Below, piece by piece: positions 1-6,369 of a stretch of 9,716 bases of DNA. Source of the DNA: JACRPI01 sp041671005 (GTDB taxonomy: Archaea > Nanobdellota > Nanobdellia > Woesearchaeales > DSVV01); assembly GCA_041671005.1 (NCBI GenBank), contig JBAZCJ010000044.1:1-9716 (forward strand), written 5' to 3'. Under the pieces are notes generated by a model that saw nothing but the letters and a program-made list of their open reading frames with translations, ran no database searches and was not told where the DNA came from. The position numbers were made by a program, and so were the translations under genes. Positions within the stretch are counted from its first letter, which is position 1. The number at the start of each line of letters is the position of its first letter.

Positions 1-1346
1 TTTTCGTGTCTTTTTCCCCAGATACCATCTGGTTTTAATCCACTATTTATGTTTTTTGATTGAAAATATTTAACAGCTGCAATTGTTTTTTCATCATACA
101 CTCCTGTTAATTGTTCATCTCTAAATCCCATCAGTTTTTGAATAGTCCTAACTCCTTCTCCTTTATCTCCCAATTTATAATATCCTCTTGCAGGCAATGT
201 CAACTGATTTGGATTTACTGCATCAGCTTGATCTTGCATAGTATCTTGACTGAAACTTACTGAATAAATATCTCCTTCTTGACTTTCAAGATTTACTGCA
301 CCATCATCTTCATCAAATGAAACTCGCGTTCGTTGTCCATTACCATCTTGACCTAATGCTGATCTTACAAAAGATTCTGCATTATCATACCAATGAGGAT
401 CATAAACTTCAATTTCAACTAAATTGCCCTGTGTTCGTCTCACTTTAAGATTATCTACAGTTAACACACCTTCTCCTGCATAATACTTCTTACTTTTAGA
501 ATCAAAATAAATATCTCCTGAAAGAGTATGCGCTGTACCTTTAATTTGAGACCCTTTAAAAATAAATTTTCTTTTACCATCTAACAAAGGAAGAGATGGG
601 TTACAAGTTACAAGTCCAGGCTGGTCAAAATTCATTCCACCAAAAGAAGAGGCAACAACATTAATGTTTCCAGACGAATCTATCCACAGATGGTATACAT
701 CTTTTGTGTTAAATCCCGCAATAGAACCATCACCCATTATTTGAATTTTATTTTGTGGAGTTTTTTTGACAGTTCCTGTAAACTCATATTCCCTACTGCT
801 TCCCTTAGGAATAAGTGAAATCTTACCGTTATCATTTACTTTGAAAGAATAATCTTCTGCAAATTGTTTTATGTTGATCCTACTGTTTGCAGTAGTTATT
901 GTTCCATCAGAAGAATAAGAACTAATATCAGCATTAGGACCGAAAGAAATTGCAACCCCTTTTGAAGACATATATGAGCTGAACGAAAGAGGATATTCTG
1001 TGATAGAATCAGGATTTTCTGAAAAAAATTTCTCTGCAATCCATGCATCAGACACACTTGGATTTGATAAACCCCTTTCTTGAATATATCGTTCTGCAAA
1101 TTCTTCATCATATGTAGAACCAACTAGATACAACGATGCTTCTTGAGGATTAGTTTCTAACAAATGTTCAAAATCTGTTGAAGTAGGACTAGATATTTTT
1201 TTTAAATCTTCTGCAGTAGGATTTGACAACGCATTAAATTCTTCATTATCCTCATAAAACCCAAAGAATGCATTTACTGAATTTATTATTAAAGACAAAA
1301 TGAGAATATGTATTAGTAAACAGAGGATTATTTTATTTTTGTTCAT
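1..1346 (-). CDS. Secreted protein with C-terminal peptidoglycan-binding (PG_binding_1-like) domain, 3' end outside window
   Basis: An open frame of 448 codons runs from ATG at 1346 to the window edge with no stop; I translated it line by line. Residues 1-26 are a Sec signal peptide: a short basic start, a long Ile/Leu core and a V-N-A cleavage site before FF. Residues 27-385 look like a secreted Ser/Asn/Gly-rich, beta-rich region that I do not recognise. Residues 390-448 match the PG_binding_1 fold: YKLGDKGEGVRTIQ, then TGVYDEKTIAAVKYFQ, then KPDGIWG, the usual order of LGDxGxxV, TxxAVxxFQ and DGxxG. In bacteria this domain anchors cell-wall enzymes to peptidoglycan. A catalytic domain could follow beyond position 1. 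It is the second gene of an operon, 28 bp behind the stop of the pilin-like gene. CDS and signal peptide are firm, the domain is likely, and the ligand in this organism is unknown. Confidence 0.85.
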   Translation of the reverse strand, partial: MNKNKIILCLLIHILILSLIINSVNAFFGFYEDNEEFNALSNPTAEDLKKISSPTSTDFEHLLETNPQEASLYLVGSTYDEEFAERYIQERGLSNPSVSDAWIAEKFFSENPDSITEYPLSFSSYMSSKGVAISFGPNADISSYSSDGTITTANSRINIKQFAEDYSFKVNDNGKISLIPKGSSREYEFTGTVKKTPQNKIQIMGDGSIAGFNTKDVYHLWIDSSGNINVVASSFGGMNFDQPGLVTCNPSLPLLDGKRKFIFKGSQIKGTAHTLSGDIYFDSKSKKYYAGEGVLTVDNLKVRRTQGNLVEIEVYDPHWYDNAESFVRSALGQDGNGQRTRVSFDEDDGAVNLESQEGDIYSVSFSQDTMQDQADAVNPNQLTLPARGYYKLGDKGEGVRTIQKLMGFRDEQLTGVYDEKTIAAVKYFQSKNINSGLKPDGIWGKRHE

Positions 1347-1353
1347 AGCAATT

Positions 1354-1361
1354 ACTTCCTT
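1354..1361 (-). promoter_or_regulatory. Weak Shine-Dalgarno-like site for the PG-binding protein gene
   Basis: AAGGAAGT on the minus strand lies about 10 nt before the ATG at 1346. It is a partial match to the anti-Shine-Dalgarno sequence. No TATA box fits in the 28-bp gap, so the gene is probably translated from the message of the gene upstream. Confidence 0.4.
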
Positions 1362-1374
1362 TTTATGTTATAAT

Positions 1375-2685
1375 TTAAATTATAATCACATTTACTTCCT
1401 GCTCGTCAACTCCACCCATTTCATTAACAGCAGAAATAATAACTGTATACTCTCCTTTCTCTGAACTTGTAGGAGTAAATACTATATTACCTGTTGAAGG
1501 GTTTATATCAAATAATTCAGAATCATCATAATAATAAAGAGTATAATTATTTGGATCTGTTGCATTTACAGTATATTCAAATTCTTCACCATCATACGCA
1601 ACAAATGAATCAATATACTCAAGGATTGGTAAATTTACAGCATTAAGAACTTCTATTTCGAAAAATACAGCATCCGTATTATTTAATTCATCCTGCACAG
1701 TTATTTTTATTAAATGTCTTCCTAAATCATTTAAAGAAGGAGTAAATTGTATCAATCCAGTTAATGAGTTTATTTCAAATAAGTCTGTTTCATCAGAATA
1801 AGTTACATTTTTACCCGATGCAGATACTTGGTATGTGTATTCATATCCTACTGTGATATTTTGATCAGGAACTGAATCTACTTTCAAATTAGCTGTTTCT
1901 CCAAGGATATATCTCTCTGCAAATAAAAGGATCATAGGATCTTCTGTATTATTTTTTTCTGTTAATTTAAAGAAAAGCACATACAAATTATCATTCCCTA
2001 CAAAATCATTAATAGCGACATCAACACCATTACTTTCATATTTTAATAAGCATGATAAACAAATTGAATCTACTGATTCTTTTTGCATGGTATTAATTTC
2101 TTCTGCTGTAATATATAATTTATACAGAGAAGATTCAAAAGATGTTGCATAGGTATCTGTAATTTCTTGACTAGTTTCTTTATTTATAATTATAGGGAGT
2201 GTCAATGAAACGTCAATAATATTTTCAAAGATAATTGTTTCCACACCCATATTTGTATCGTCAATATCAAGATTTAACGAGGTATTATTGCCCATATTTT
2301 CAAGACAATATGGCATCATTACTTTAATATATTCACTTATGGAATCTCCAAAATATTCTAATGAAGGCATAGTATTTTTTGATTCATAAAGATAATAAGG
2401 AATATCAAACGCAAGAGGCATACCTTCAAACATATATCGCACATTGTATTCAGATAAATCATAATATCCGCCTCTACTTGCGATATATTGTACCCCCTCC
2501 TGGCTAACATCAGTCAAACAACTTTCAACATATTGTTGAACAACTGTTTGTTCAGTACTTGTTGTTGATTCCAATGGAGTTTCAATGTAAACTAATTGAT
2601 AATAATATAATCCAAAAAAAACAAGAATTAACATACCTAAAATTATGAATAAAGTTACCTGCCCTTTTTTTGTATTAATCCTCAT
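1375..2685 (-). CDS. Pilin-like surface protein with class III signal peptide and two cadherin/Ig-like repeats
   Basis: This 436-residue protein begins MRINTKKGQVTLFIILG. K7-G8-Q9-V10 followed by a long hydrophobic stretch (10-30) fits the archaeal prepilin peptidase (PibD) motif, with cleavage expected after G8. After the N-terminal helix comes VESCLTDVSQEG (about 53-64) and RGGYYDL, a pattern I associate with DPANN pilin-like proteins. Cysteines are C56, C127, C209 and C212. Two beta-sandwich repeats follow at about 267-347 and 351-436. Each carries a dystroglycan/He_PIG-type signature (LFEINSLTGLIQFTP and LFDINPSTGNIVFTP). At least eight N-x-S/T sequons suggest glycosylation. The start is supported by a TATA box 33 bp upstream, and the gene heads the operon with the PG-binding protein. 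Likely a pilus-type or cell-surface adhesin; the exact role is unknown. Confidence 0.85.
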   Translation of the reverse strand: MRINTKKGQVTLFIILGMLILVFFGLYYYQLVYIETPLESTTSTEQTVVQQYVESCLTDVSQEGVQYIASRGGYYDLSEYNVRYMFEGMPLAFDIPYYLYESKNTMPSLEYFGDSISEYIKVMMPYCLENMGNNTSLNLDIDDTNMGVETIIFENIIDVSLTLPIIINKETSQEITDTYATSFESSLYKLYITAEEINTMQKESVDSICLSCLLKYESNGVDVAINDFVGNDNLYVLFFKLTEKNNTEDPMILLFAERYILGETANLKVDSVPDQNITVGYEYTYQVSASGKNVTYSDETDLFEINSLTGLIQFTPSLNDLGRHLIKITVQDELNNTDAVFFEIEVLNAVNLPILEYIDSFVAYDGEEFEYTVNATDPNNYTLYYYDDSELFDINPSTGNIVFTPTSSEKGEYTVIISAVNEMGGVDEQEVNVIII

Positions 2686-2714
2686 TTCAACCCAGTGATT
2701 TTTACTTAATTAAG

Positions 2715-2722
2715 TTTATAAA
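2715..2722 (-). promoter_or_regulatory. TATA box for the pilin-like gene operon
   Basis: TTTATAAA, a perfect palindrome, is centred about 33 bp upstream of the ATG at 2685. An archaeal start site about 26 bp downstream of the box would leave a leader of only a few bases. Confidence 0.6.
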
Positions 2723-2769
2723 CCTTCCTAAATACTAGTAACTCCTAAATAGTAGTAAAAGCCAAAACA

Positions 2770-2777
2770 TTTATAAA
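2770..2777 (+). promoter_or_regulatory. TATA box for the JAMM protein gene (leaderless)
   Basis: TTTATAAA is centred at 2773.5, about 27 bp before the ATG at 2801. This is the archaeal TATA-to-start-site distance, so transcription should begin at or next to the start codon. No Shine-Dalgarno sequence is present. Confidence 0.65.
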
Positions 2778-2800
2778 TCAAAGACTTTTCAGATATTAAG

Positions 2801-3715
2801 ATGGTTAAAAAACAGCAACATAAGTTAGGATTATTACCAATTTTGGCTTTCATTTTTGCACAAGATAGTTCTCCAGGTTATACTGCAAAAACAGAAACTA
2901 ATGCACAGATTGAAACCCCAAAAGAAGAATTAATAACAACTACATGCGGTCTAGTCCCACTGGATTCCATTGCAAGCACGTTATTTACACAGCAAAAAGT
3001 TTATCCATATCTTTATTCTAATACTTCACATGAACGAGGAGGAATTATCAGAAGACAAAATAACTGTTTAGAACTGATTGAATTAGATGACCCCTCAAAA
3101 GAAGATTTATTTAGACTTCAAAAAATTGCGCAATCAAATAATCCTGAAGTTTTTGGGCAACTTGCACAATATACTGCAAGAAAACTTAACACAATCCAAC
3201 AAGCAGGAGCAGATGAAACTTTAATAAGATATTTTCGTTCACTTACTGAAACATTTACAAAAGCAAGCATAAATTATATGGGGATTTATTCAAATGACCC
3301 GGAATTATTTAATCAATTATCTTCAGGACCAATTACACAACAAGAATTAGATTCTTTTGATTGGTTTACTAAAGGACATAAATTAGGTATGAATTATGAA
3401 CAAATCAGAACAAAAAACCCTGAAAAAGCTACACAAGCACAAGCATATCTCATCAAGTCAACATTTATTGATGCAGAAGCCACTATCCAGACACTTCTCA
3501 GATCAGAATATAATTTTCAAAAAGAGATTTTTAAACGTGAAGATGTAGTTGCATATTGGCACACTCACACAGATGACGCATCACCTTATTCTAGTCCTGA
3601 CGTTATTTTTTCAAAACAACATGGTCCTTTATTTACTGTTTATCCAACTACAGAAGGATATCTTCACATATATTTAAACAGAAATGGGCATTTTACAGAT
3701 GTCACACAACGTTAA
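2801..3715 (+). CDS. Exported JAMM-motif (MPN/JAB-like) metalloprotease candidate
   Basis: This 304-residue protein has a short N-terminal signal sequence: basic residues to K8, hydrophobic LGLLPILAFIFA, probable cleavage near A20. Near the C terminus, H254-T-H256 is followed by seven residues, then S264, two residues and D267, exactly HxHx7SxxD. A glutamate in the usual upstream place is E78, in HERGGII, which resembles the first strand of JAB domains. The motif binds zinc in isopeptidases and related proteases, including archaeal desampylases. E78 and H254 are 176 residues apart, much more than in compact JAMM proteins. The space is filled by a mostly helical insert (about 98-240). The gene stands alone under its own promoter and converges with the phosphodiester glycosidase gene. 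Metalloprotease activity is inferred from the motif; the substrate is unknown, and export makes a ubiquitin-like target doubtful. Confidence 0.8.
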   Translation: MVKKQQHKLGLLPILAFIFAQDSSPGYTAKTETNAQIETPKEELITTTCGLVPLDSIASTLFTQQKVYPYLYSNTSHERGGIIRRQNNCLELIELDDPSKEDLFRLQKIAQSNNPEVFGQLAQYTARKLNTIQQAGADETLIRYFRSLTETFTKASINYMGIYSNDPELFNQLSSGPITQQELDSFDWFTKGHKLGMNYEQIRTKNPEKATQAQAYLIKSTFIDAEATIQTLLRSEYNFQKEIFKREDVVAYWHTHTDDASPYSSPDVIFSKQHGPLFTVYPTTEGYLHIYLNRNGHFTDVTQR

Positions 3716-3759
3716 TTTAACAATAAACAACATAAAGAATTAATAAAATTAATAATTAA
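3716..3759. terminator. Short AT-rich convergent intergenic region, probable weak terminators
   Basis: The 44 bp between two converging genes are almost entirely A and T, with TTAATTATTTT toward the glycosidase side and T-rich runs on both strands. Archaeal transcription can stop at such tracts. There is no clear stem-loop. Confidence 0.35.
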
Positions 3760-4488
3760 TTATTTTCGAGAAGCATAAATAACTAATTGAGTATTTTCAA
3801 TTCCTATACCGTAATCACTCAATTTATTATCTTTTCGTACAGCAAGTTGTGAAACTGGACCACCATCTAAATTTAAAGCACCTTCATATCCTTCATTTTT
3901 TAATATCTCTGCCCAAGGTTGCATTCTAACAGGAAATTTTGAAACTACAAAACAGATATCATCATTTTTTGTTCCTATAGCAGAACGATATGCAACGTTT
4001 AATTTATACCTGGTTTCTTTTGCTTGCTTATGAACAATTCCACCAGTTATTAACAATGGCTGTGTTCCTATAACAAATGTGTATTGTTTAAGTTTAGGTG
4101 ATAATCTTTCACCAACCTGAATTTTTCCTTTTCTGTCAATTGAAAAGTATCCTCTGGTTTGATTCCTATTGCCATTGGCATACTCATGACCATTTACATA
4201 TGCTATCCCAAGAGGGGTAAAATCTTCTCCAAAATATACTCCATTAACAACTGCCTCTACATTTTCATGTTCACTAAGAAAGTGTTTAGGGGTTGTAGAA
4301 TCTCTTTGCACCCCAATTAAGAATGATGGTGATGGCTTAAAACAATACTCATTAATTCTTGAGGTTATACTCCCTGATGAATGTGATTCAACAGATTTAT
4401 GGTTAGAGGATAAATCCGTTCTTTGTTCAGAAAAACTCCCACCATCCAAAATAGATAATGCTGCTAATAATAATTGCCTTAATTTCAT
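3760..4488 (-). CDS. Exported phosphodiester glycosidase (NAGPA/DUF2233 family)
   Basis: The family (PF09992) includes human NAGPA, which removes N-acetylglucosamine from a phosphodiester, and many bacterial exported proteins. With the start at 4488 the protein is 242 residues. The N terminus MKLRQLLLAALSIL is a signal peptide. Family landmarks appear in order: NGVYF (82-86) followed by TPLGIAYVNG; GYFSID; IGTQPLLITGG (140-150); RSAIGTKND (168-176); and ALNLDGGPVSQL, with the NLDGG core at 206-210. The frame stays open upstream to an ATG at 4560, but that ATG lies on a TATA-like sequence and would add 24 hydrophilic residues before the signal peptide. A TATA box at 4511-4518 is 26-27 bp from 4488, so the downstream start is preferred. 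It probably cleaves sugar-phosphate diesters on surface or extracellular glycans; substrate unknown. Confidence 0.85.
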   Translation of the reverse strand: MKLRQLLLAALSILDGGSFSEQRTDLSSNHKSVESHSSGSITSRINEYCFKPSPSFLIGVQRDSTTPKHFLSEHENVEAVVNGVYFGEDFTPLGIAYVNGHEYANGNRNQTRGYFSIDRKGKIQVGERLSPKLKQYTFVIGTQPLLITGGIVHKQAKETRYKLNVAYRSAIGTKNDDICFVVSKFPVRMQPWAEILKNEGYEGALNLDGGPVSQLAVRKDNKLSDYGIGIENTQLVIYASRK

Positions 4489-4510
4489 AAATGGAAGAAT
4501 GAATAACTCC

Positions 4511-4518
4511 TTATAAAG
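4511..4518 (-). promoter_or_regulatory. TATA box for the phosphodiester glycosidase gene (decides its start)
   Basis: On the minus strand this reads CTTTATAA and is centred at 4514.5, about 26 bp before the ATG at 4488. That spacing gives a leaderless message beginning at the signal-peptide methionine and supports choosing it over the ATG at 4560. Confidence 0.6.
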
Positions 4519-4570
4519 GTTTCTGATATTTGTCCCTTCCCAGTTGTAATAACTGAGCATTTATAAAGGT
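4511..4570. repeat. Duplicated 10-bp TATA-containing sequence (4511-4520 and 4561-4570)
   Basis: TTATAAAGGT occurs identically at 4511-4520 and 4561-4570, exactly 50 bp apart. Both contain a near-palindromic TATA element. The left copy fits the glycosidase gene. The right copy would direct minus-strand transcription from near 4537, giving a message with a leader of about 50 nt, or may be unused. Confidence 0.5.
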
Positions 4571-4574
4571 AACA

Positions 4575-4582
4575 TTTAAATA
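4575..4582 (+). promoter_or_regulatory. TATA box for the ferredoxin gene (leaderless)
   Basis: TTTAAATA is centred at 4578.5, 26-27 bp before the ATG at 4605, the distance expected for a leaderless archaeal message. No Shine-Dalgarno sequence lies upstream of the start. Confidence 0.6.
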
Positions 4583-4604
4583 CAAATTAGTAATTTCACT
4601 AGTT

Positions 4605-4868
4605 ATGGCAAAATACACATTAACACACGACAGACCTGTATGTATTGGCTGTGCTGCATGCGAAGCTATTGCTCCTGAATTCTGGAGTATGAATGAAGAT
4701 GGCAAATCTGATTTAAAACATGCAAAAAAAACAATGGATGCTGATACTGTTAAAGAAGAAATTCTAGACATTGAAGATACTGATCTTCAATCAAATAAAG
4801 ATGCAGCAGACGCATGTCCTGTAAACTGTATTCATTTATTTGATGACAAAAAGAAAAAATTAGTTTAA
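4605..4868 (+). CDS. Single-cluster [4Fe-4S] ferredoxin
   Basis: This 87-residue cytoplasmic electron carrier has the ferredoxin layout. C13-I-G-C16-A-A-C19 sits near the N terminus, followed by the aromatic/acidic APEFW segment. The fourth ligand is C71 in DACPVNCIHLF, where bacterial and archaeal single-cluster ferredoxins carry CPV-x-x-I. These four cysteines should bind one [4Fe-4S] cluster. A fifth cysteine, C75, takes the place normally held by a small residue. It could pair with another cysteine or be chance. The middle (about 35-65) is acidic and lysine-rich. The tail ends in DDKKKKLV. The gene is alone under its own promoter, with no redox partner beside it in this window, so the electron donor and acceptor are unknown. 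Confidence 0.93.
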   Translation: MAKYTLTHDRPVCIGCAACEAIAPEFWSMNEDGKSDLKHAKKTMDADTVKEEILDIEDTDLQSNKDAADACPVNCIHLFDDKKKKLV

Positions 4869-4887
4869 ATTTATTTTATTTTTATTC
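4847..4887. terminator. Overlapping poly-T terminators of the converging ferredoxin and lipoprotein genes
   Basis: On the plus strand, 4868-4887 just after the ferredoxin stop is almost all T with a few A. On the minus strand, the end of the ferredoxin gene (4862 down to 4847) reads as a run of T broken by one C. Each gene therefore has a T-rich tract just past its stop, as in archaeal intrinsic termination. Confidence 0.5.
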
Positions 4888-5415
4888 TTGAACTATTGTA
4901 TAACAGATTTCTTTCTTTTCTTCACTAAGATTGTCACAATACGTTGTATTATTTTCTGTTACAGCAACGTCCATATAATAAATATTTTGACAGCGCACAA
5001 CATCTGGAGACTCTGCGCATTTATCTATAGATTGAGATTGCAGAGCGATTTCTGCAGAAACATGTACAAGGCAATTCTCCTGCTGGTCTTCAATAAGCAT
5101 GAGACATTTATCTTTGTTCAATTCTGACACTGCTTCTGTTGCAAGAAGCATATATTTACATTCTTGCTGAAGTGTTGGACTTGTAATAGAATCACAAGTG
5201 TCTTTATTTTCTCCAGTTATTGCTTTAGTATAATATATTTCATCCAAACAATTGACTTCACATTGATTGCATTCAGTCACACAAGAACCATACTGTTCGT
5301 ATTCTATTGAATCTGCTGTGATGCCTGCAGGAACGGAAATTTCTTGTTCTCCAAACCAACTGCAAGAGGAGATTAACATCATAATAAGTGTAATAAATAT
5401 TAATTTGTTTTTCAT
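4882..5415 (-). CDS. Cysteine-rich lipoprotein with tetracysteine motif and four paired-cysteine repeats
   Basis: I recognise no named family. The 177-residue protein opens with a lysine-rich start, a hydrophobic core and the lipobox LISSC, so it should be lipid-anchored at C18 on the outer face of the membrane. C45, C49, C52 and C56 form a Cx3Cx2Cx3C cluster that could bind metal or form disulfides. Four short repeats follow, each with a cysteine pair: C74/C86, C104/C115, C133/C142 and C160/C171. First cysteines lie 30, 29 and 27 residues apart, each repeat reading roughly D-x-C, an acidic loop, then C and a helix. Disulfide-stapled helical hairpins are likely. The gene converges on the ferredoxin gene and is divergent from the methyltransferase-like gene. 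Its start lies about 28 bp from a TATA box. Confidence 0.82.
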   Translation of the reverse strand: MKNKLIFITLIMMLISSCSWFGEQEISVPAGITADSIEYEQYGSCVTECNQCEVNCLDEIYYTKAITGENKDTCDSITSPTLQQECKYMLLATEAVSELNKDKCLMLIEDQQENCLVHVSAEIALQSQSIDKCAESPDVVRCQNIYYMDVAVTENNTTYCDNLSEEKKEICYTIVQE

Positions 5416-5439
5416 GTTATTTATTTGGACATAATTTAC

Positions 5440-5447
5440 TATTTATA
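5440..5447 (-). promoter_or_regulatory. TATA box for the cysteine-rich lipoprotein gene
   Basis: TATAAATA on the minus strand is centred at 5443.5, about 28 bp from the ATG at 5415, giving an almost leaderless message. Confidence 0.6.
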
Positions 5448-5470
5448 CTTATTGTTTTTTGAGTGATTTT

Positions 5471-5478
5471 TATAAATA
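5471..5478 (+). promoter_or_regulatory. TATA box for the methyltransferase-like gene (leaderless)
   Basis: TATAAATA is centred at 5474.5, about 25 bp from the ATG at 5499. It forms a compact divergent promoter with the box at 5440-5447, the two gene starts being only 83 bp apart. Confidence 0.6.
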
Positions 5479-5498
5479 CACTACGGGTTCTAGACTGA

Positions 5499-6347
5499 AT
5501 GAATCATCCATTAAAACAACGATTAGCCAAGTATATTTATAACACTCTAACCTCTAGAACAGATGATTCCTTAGAATTTCTTACGATTTACAGTACATTG
5601 ACAAAAGCAACACGCCCCTCATTTGTACAATCAGTTGCACAAATGCAAAATCCAGTTGTTATTGACATTGCAAGTTTTTACGGAGAAGAGTTTGGATTAT
5701 GGATTGCAAAACAAAATCCAACTGCAGAAGTACATGTCTACAACCCGTTTACATTTGATTACTTTGCACCGTTTTTATTTAATAGGTTAAATGAAGGAAT
5801 TATTGCAAAACTTTCGCCAACAACAGAGTTTGAGACTGCTCATCCTGAAGCGAGCATTAACAGATTATACAGAACAAATGGGATCAGAAATATTACATTT
5901 CATAAACATGCAGTATCTCAACCAGGTTTAGAAGCTATTGCAGAACAGTATTCTCCCCGAGAGGTTGTTTTTGTTTCTTTACGAACACCAACAACACCTC
6001 GTGAAATGACTTCACAAATTGCAGGCGCTGTTGCAAAACATCCCCATAGACATATGATCCTTGCACCATACATTAATGATGATATTCGCACATATCATGA
6101 TGATCCATTAATACGACATATTAATGATAATTGGAGGAGATTGTTACTAAACAAACAGTTTGAAAGACAGGATTTAACAGAAAGCAAAGATGCCCGATTG
6201 TATATTGCATTCTCTCTTTATTATGCATTATGTTCAGCAGAAAAAACTGGAGCAACGATTTATCAAAATGCTCTTCCACAAGGATTTAGCTTTCAATATC
6301 CTTGTTTTTTTGTCAGTACATTACCGCCACAACAACATGGCTTGTAG
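5499..6347 (+). CDS. Rossmann-fold, methyltransferase-like protein with degenerate motifs
   Basis: This 282-residue protein has no signal peptide or membrane segment and should be cytoplasmic. Residues 53-70 (VVIDIASFYGEEFGLWIA) resemble SAM-binding motif I of class I methyltransferases. VHVYNP (78-83) occupies the second strand, but the usual acidic ribose-binding residue is replaced by N82. ITFHKHAV (132-139) and VVFVSLRTPTTP (156-167) look like strands 3 and 4, and HRHMILAPY (183-191) like strand 5. The order recalls the Methyltransf_32/METTL25-like group, but their characteristic LHACG-type motif is absent and SLRTPT stands in its place. It may be a divergent enzyme or a non-catalytic relative. 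The start is supported by a TATA box 25 bp upstream. The gene ends 7 bp from the converging membrane-protein gene. Confidence 0.8.
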   Translation: MNHPLKQRLAKYIYNTLTSRTDDSLEFLTIYSTLTKATRPSFVQSVAQMQNPVVIDIASFYGEEFGLWIAKQNPTAEVHVYNPFTFDYFAPFLFNRLNEGIIAKLSPTTEFETAHPEASINRLYRTNGIRNITFHKHAVSQPGLEAIAEQYSPREVVFVSLRTPTTPREMTSQIAGAVAKHPHRHMILAPYINDDIRTYHDDPLIRHINDNWRRLLLNKQFERQDLTESKDARLYIAFSLYYALCSAEKTGATIYQNALPQGFSFQYPCFFVSTLPPQQHGL

Positions 6348-6350
6348 AAC

Positions 6351-6369
6351 ATTTTTACTTTTCTTTCTT
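6351..6369 (+). terminator. T-rich terminator for the methyltransferase-like gene
   Basis: Just after the stop at 6347 the plus strand reads ATTTTTACTTTTCTTTCTT. The tract overlaps the lysine-rich 3' end of the converging gene, so it serves both as terminator and as coding sequence. Confidence 0.4.

Noticed and set aside
896..1123. Minus-strand frame of 75 codons
   Set aside because: It lies inside the PG-binding protein gene in another frame and has no promoter or ribosome site.
4489..4560. Upstream start at 4560 for the phosphodiester glycosidase
   Set aside because: The ATG sits on a TATA-like sequence, adds 24 residues ahead of an obvious signal peptide, and has no promoter at the right distance.
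4511..4771. Minus-strand frame opposite the ferredoxin gene
   Set aside because: It is antisense to a clear ferredoxin and covers two promoters; its composition is not protein-like.
4888..5127. Plus-strand frame opposite the cysteine-rich lipoprotein
   Set aside because: It is the antisense shadow of a gene with a lipobox and regular repeats.
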